From: Dermanyssus gallinae
Taxonomy: Eukaryota > Arthropoda > Arachnida > Mesostigmata > Dermanyssidae
Length of the DNA: 64,000 nucleotides
Assembly (NCBI GenBank): GCA_003439945.1
Contig: QVRM01005919.1
Span: 248,001-312,000, forward strand
Direction: 5' to 3'
A program made the position numbers and the translations under genes. Positions 62,801 to 64,000 of this stretch are shown piece after piece (within the stretch, counting starts at the first letter, position 1; every line of letters starts with the position of its first letter). Below the pieces are notes generated by a model. It was not told the origin of the DNA and searched no databases. It saw only the letters and a program-made list of their open reading frames with translations.

Positions 62801-63769
62801 CAGCTGTGGCGACAGCTATGTTCGTTGTCCGGCATTGTCGGCTCTACTTCATCCGCCCCCGCAGCGCCTCTCCCGCGCCTTCTCGTGTTGGTCTATACAT
62901 ACAATCTGCTATTGGTCTAACGAGGTGGGCGCGAGCGAGAGCTTCTAAGCTTTTTAGCAAACATGTACCCGAATCGGCGGAGGAGGCGGTACGACAACGA
63001 AAAGACGGCGGTTAGCATGCGGCCATACGACATTGTCGATGTCTGCTCCATAAAGTTAGCCGCGAACACCGGTAGCATCGTAGTTGCGATGATCTGCTCG
63101 ATTCTCTCTCTCTCTCCTCCCCTCCGTGTTCGTCTCCTTTTTGCTATATTTGCCGCTTCTCCAATGGCCCCTTTGGTCGCCCGGGTCGTCGATGCAAGCC
63201 TTCGTCTACGAGACAACGCTTTTGGTGGGCATTGCGGGGCGCCATTACATAATCTACGTGACACAATCAATAGCTGAACGGCTGCTCCATTGCTACCGTT
63301 ATCGTATTTTTGCCATTACCAGCCTTTACCGGCTTTATGGCTGCGTGCATAAATCGAATCGTCAAAATCTCAAATGAGTTGAATTACTCATAAATTTACA
63401 CAGATAGATCGTTAGATCCATGCATATGGATATGTGCTTTGGTATGGATTTTATCTGAATGTCTTAATAATTTGGCAAAACAATTTATTTGGATGTACTT
63501 TTTGGATTGAAATGGCTTACAATTGTGAAGCTCGAACGCATTTATCTTTATCAGCAATAGTAACTTATCTGTTTATCCTGTGGCCCGTACTATGGAGGCG
63601 GCAATGTCTCTACATACTGAAAACAAAAAACAGTTGCCTTAACATCATTCGCAACTATTGCCAGTGACTACTTCCATCCTTATGGCTAAGTCCCAAGTTA
63701 AGCTTACCAGATTACTGCTGATAAAATTCGGTATATATTCGGTAAATATCTGCATATTTGCGTTTCTGT

Positions 63770-63770
<1 letters not shown>

Positions 63771-63823
<53 letters not shown>
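63771..63823 (+). repeat. Compound (CT)n(TA)n microsatellite
   Basis: About thirteen CT units then about twelve AT units, the same order as at 486-533. Confidence 0.95.
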
Positions 63824-64000
63824 CTTGCAGAACTTGCAAGTACAACGTTTTGAGACTATAAAGGAGATAAAGAAAAAATTGCAGGAGCAACTAAAAACGT
63901 TCCGAAGAGTGGGAAAGAAGGGGCGTAAATGTGCTGGAGCGGGCGGAAACTATGTTAAAAGGAACAAAAAATACGTTGTAAAATTAAATAAATCCCTCTT

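Larger units (their letters stand above)
61955..64000 (+). other. Start of the next intron (partial)
   Basis: No sequence resembling the next COE exon (IPT start, ATPCIKAISPSEGW-like) is visible on the plus strand. The stretch holds a CAA-rich array near 62750-62800, a compound (CT)n(TA)n tract at 63771-63823 and otherwise unremarkable AT-leaning sequence. Confidence 0.85.

Noticed and set aside
61955..64000. Search for the following IPT/TIG exon
   Set aside because: No reading frame shows the conserved ATPCIKAISPSEGW-like start; the exon must lie beyond the window.

Overview
This is a eukaryotic genomic window, almost entirely intron. It carries four consecutive internal exons of one plus-strand gene that I recognise with high confidence: an EBF/COE-family transcription factor (Early B-cell Factor; collier/knot in insects). 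The exons lie at 13493-13566, 13731-13799, 56610-56691 and 61372-61504 (or to 61954). Joined, they read in frame through the second half of the COE DNA-binding domain: AIVYEGQD..., the H-C-C-C zinc knuckle, the [16 protein letters not shown] block, and [14 protein letters not shown] just before the IPT/TIG domain. The gene's 5' exons (first half of the DNA-binding domain) and 3' exons (IPT/TIG, helix-loop-helix, C-terminal region) are not in the window.

Organism: residues such as [11 protein letters not shown] and RRAKRLD look protostome/arthropod-like rather than vertebrate-like. Very large introns, roughly balanced base composition and extreme microsatellite density fit an arthropod with a repeat-rich genome. 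A chelicerate such as a mesostigmatid mite is a guess; the sequence does not prove it.

Layout. 1-13492 is the 3' part of a large intron, dominated by (TA)n tracts and CAA/CAG/GAT trinucleotide arrays. 13493-13799 holds two exons separated by a 164-nt intron. 13800-56609 is one 42.8-kb intron. It contains about 19 (TA)n tracts, several short tandem duplications, some strong hairpins, a GC-rich pair of islands near 34.8-36.0 kb with weak coding-like character on the minus strand, and an unusually long minus-strand open frame at 37.3-38.5 kb. I could not identify any nested gene, tRNA, rRNA or autonomous transposon in it. 56610-56691 is the next exon, followed by a 4.7-kb intron that becomes AT-rich. 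The last exon begins at 61372. It has two possible 5' splice sites exactly 450 nt apart, both in phase 1, so an optional 150-residue His/Gln/Ser/Thr-rich linker could be inserted between the DNA-binding and IPT domains. The remainder to 64000 is intron.

Most open frames of 60-200 codons here come from simple-sequence arrays, which lack stops when read as triplets, and are not genes.
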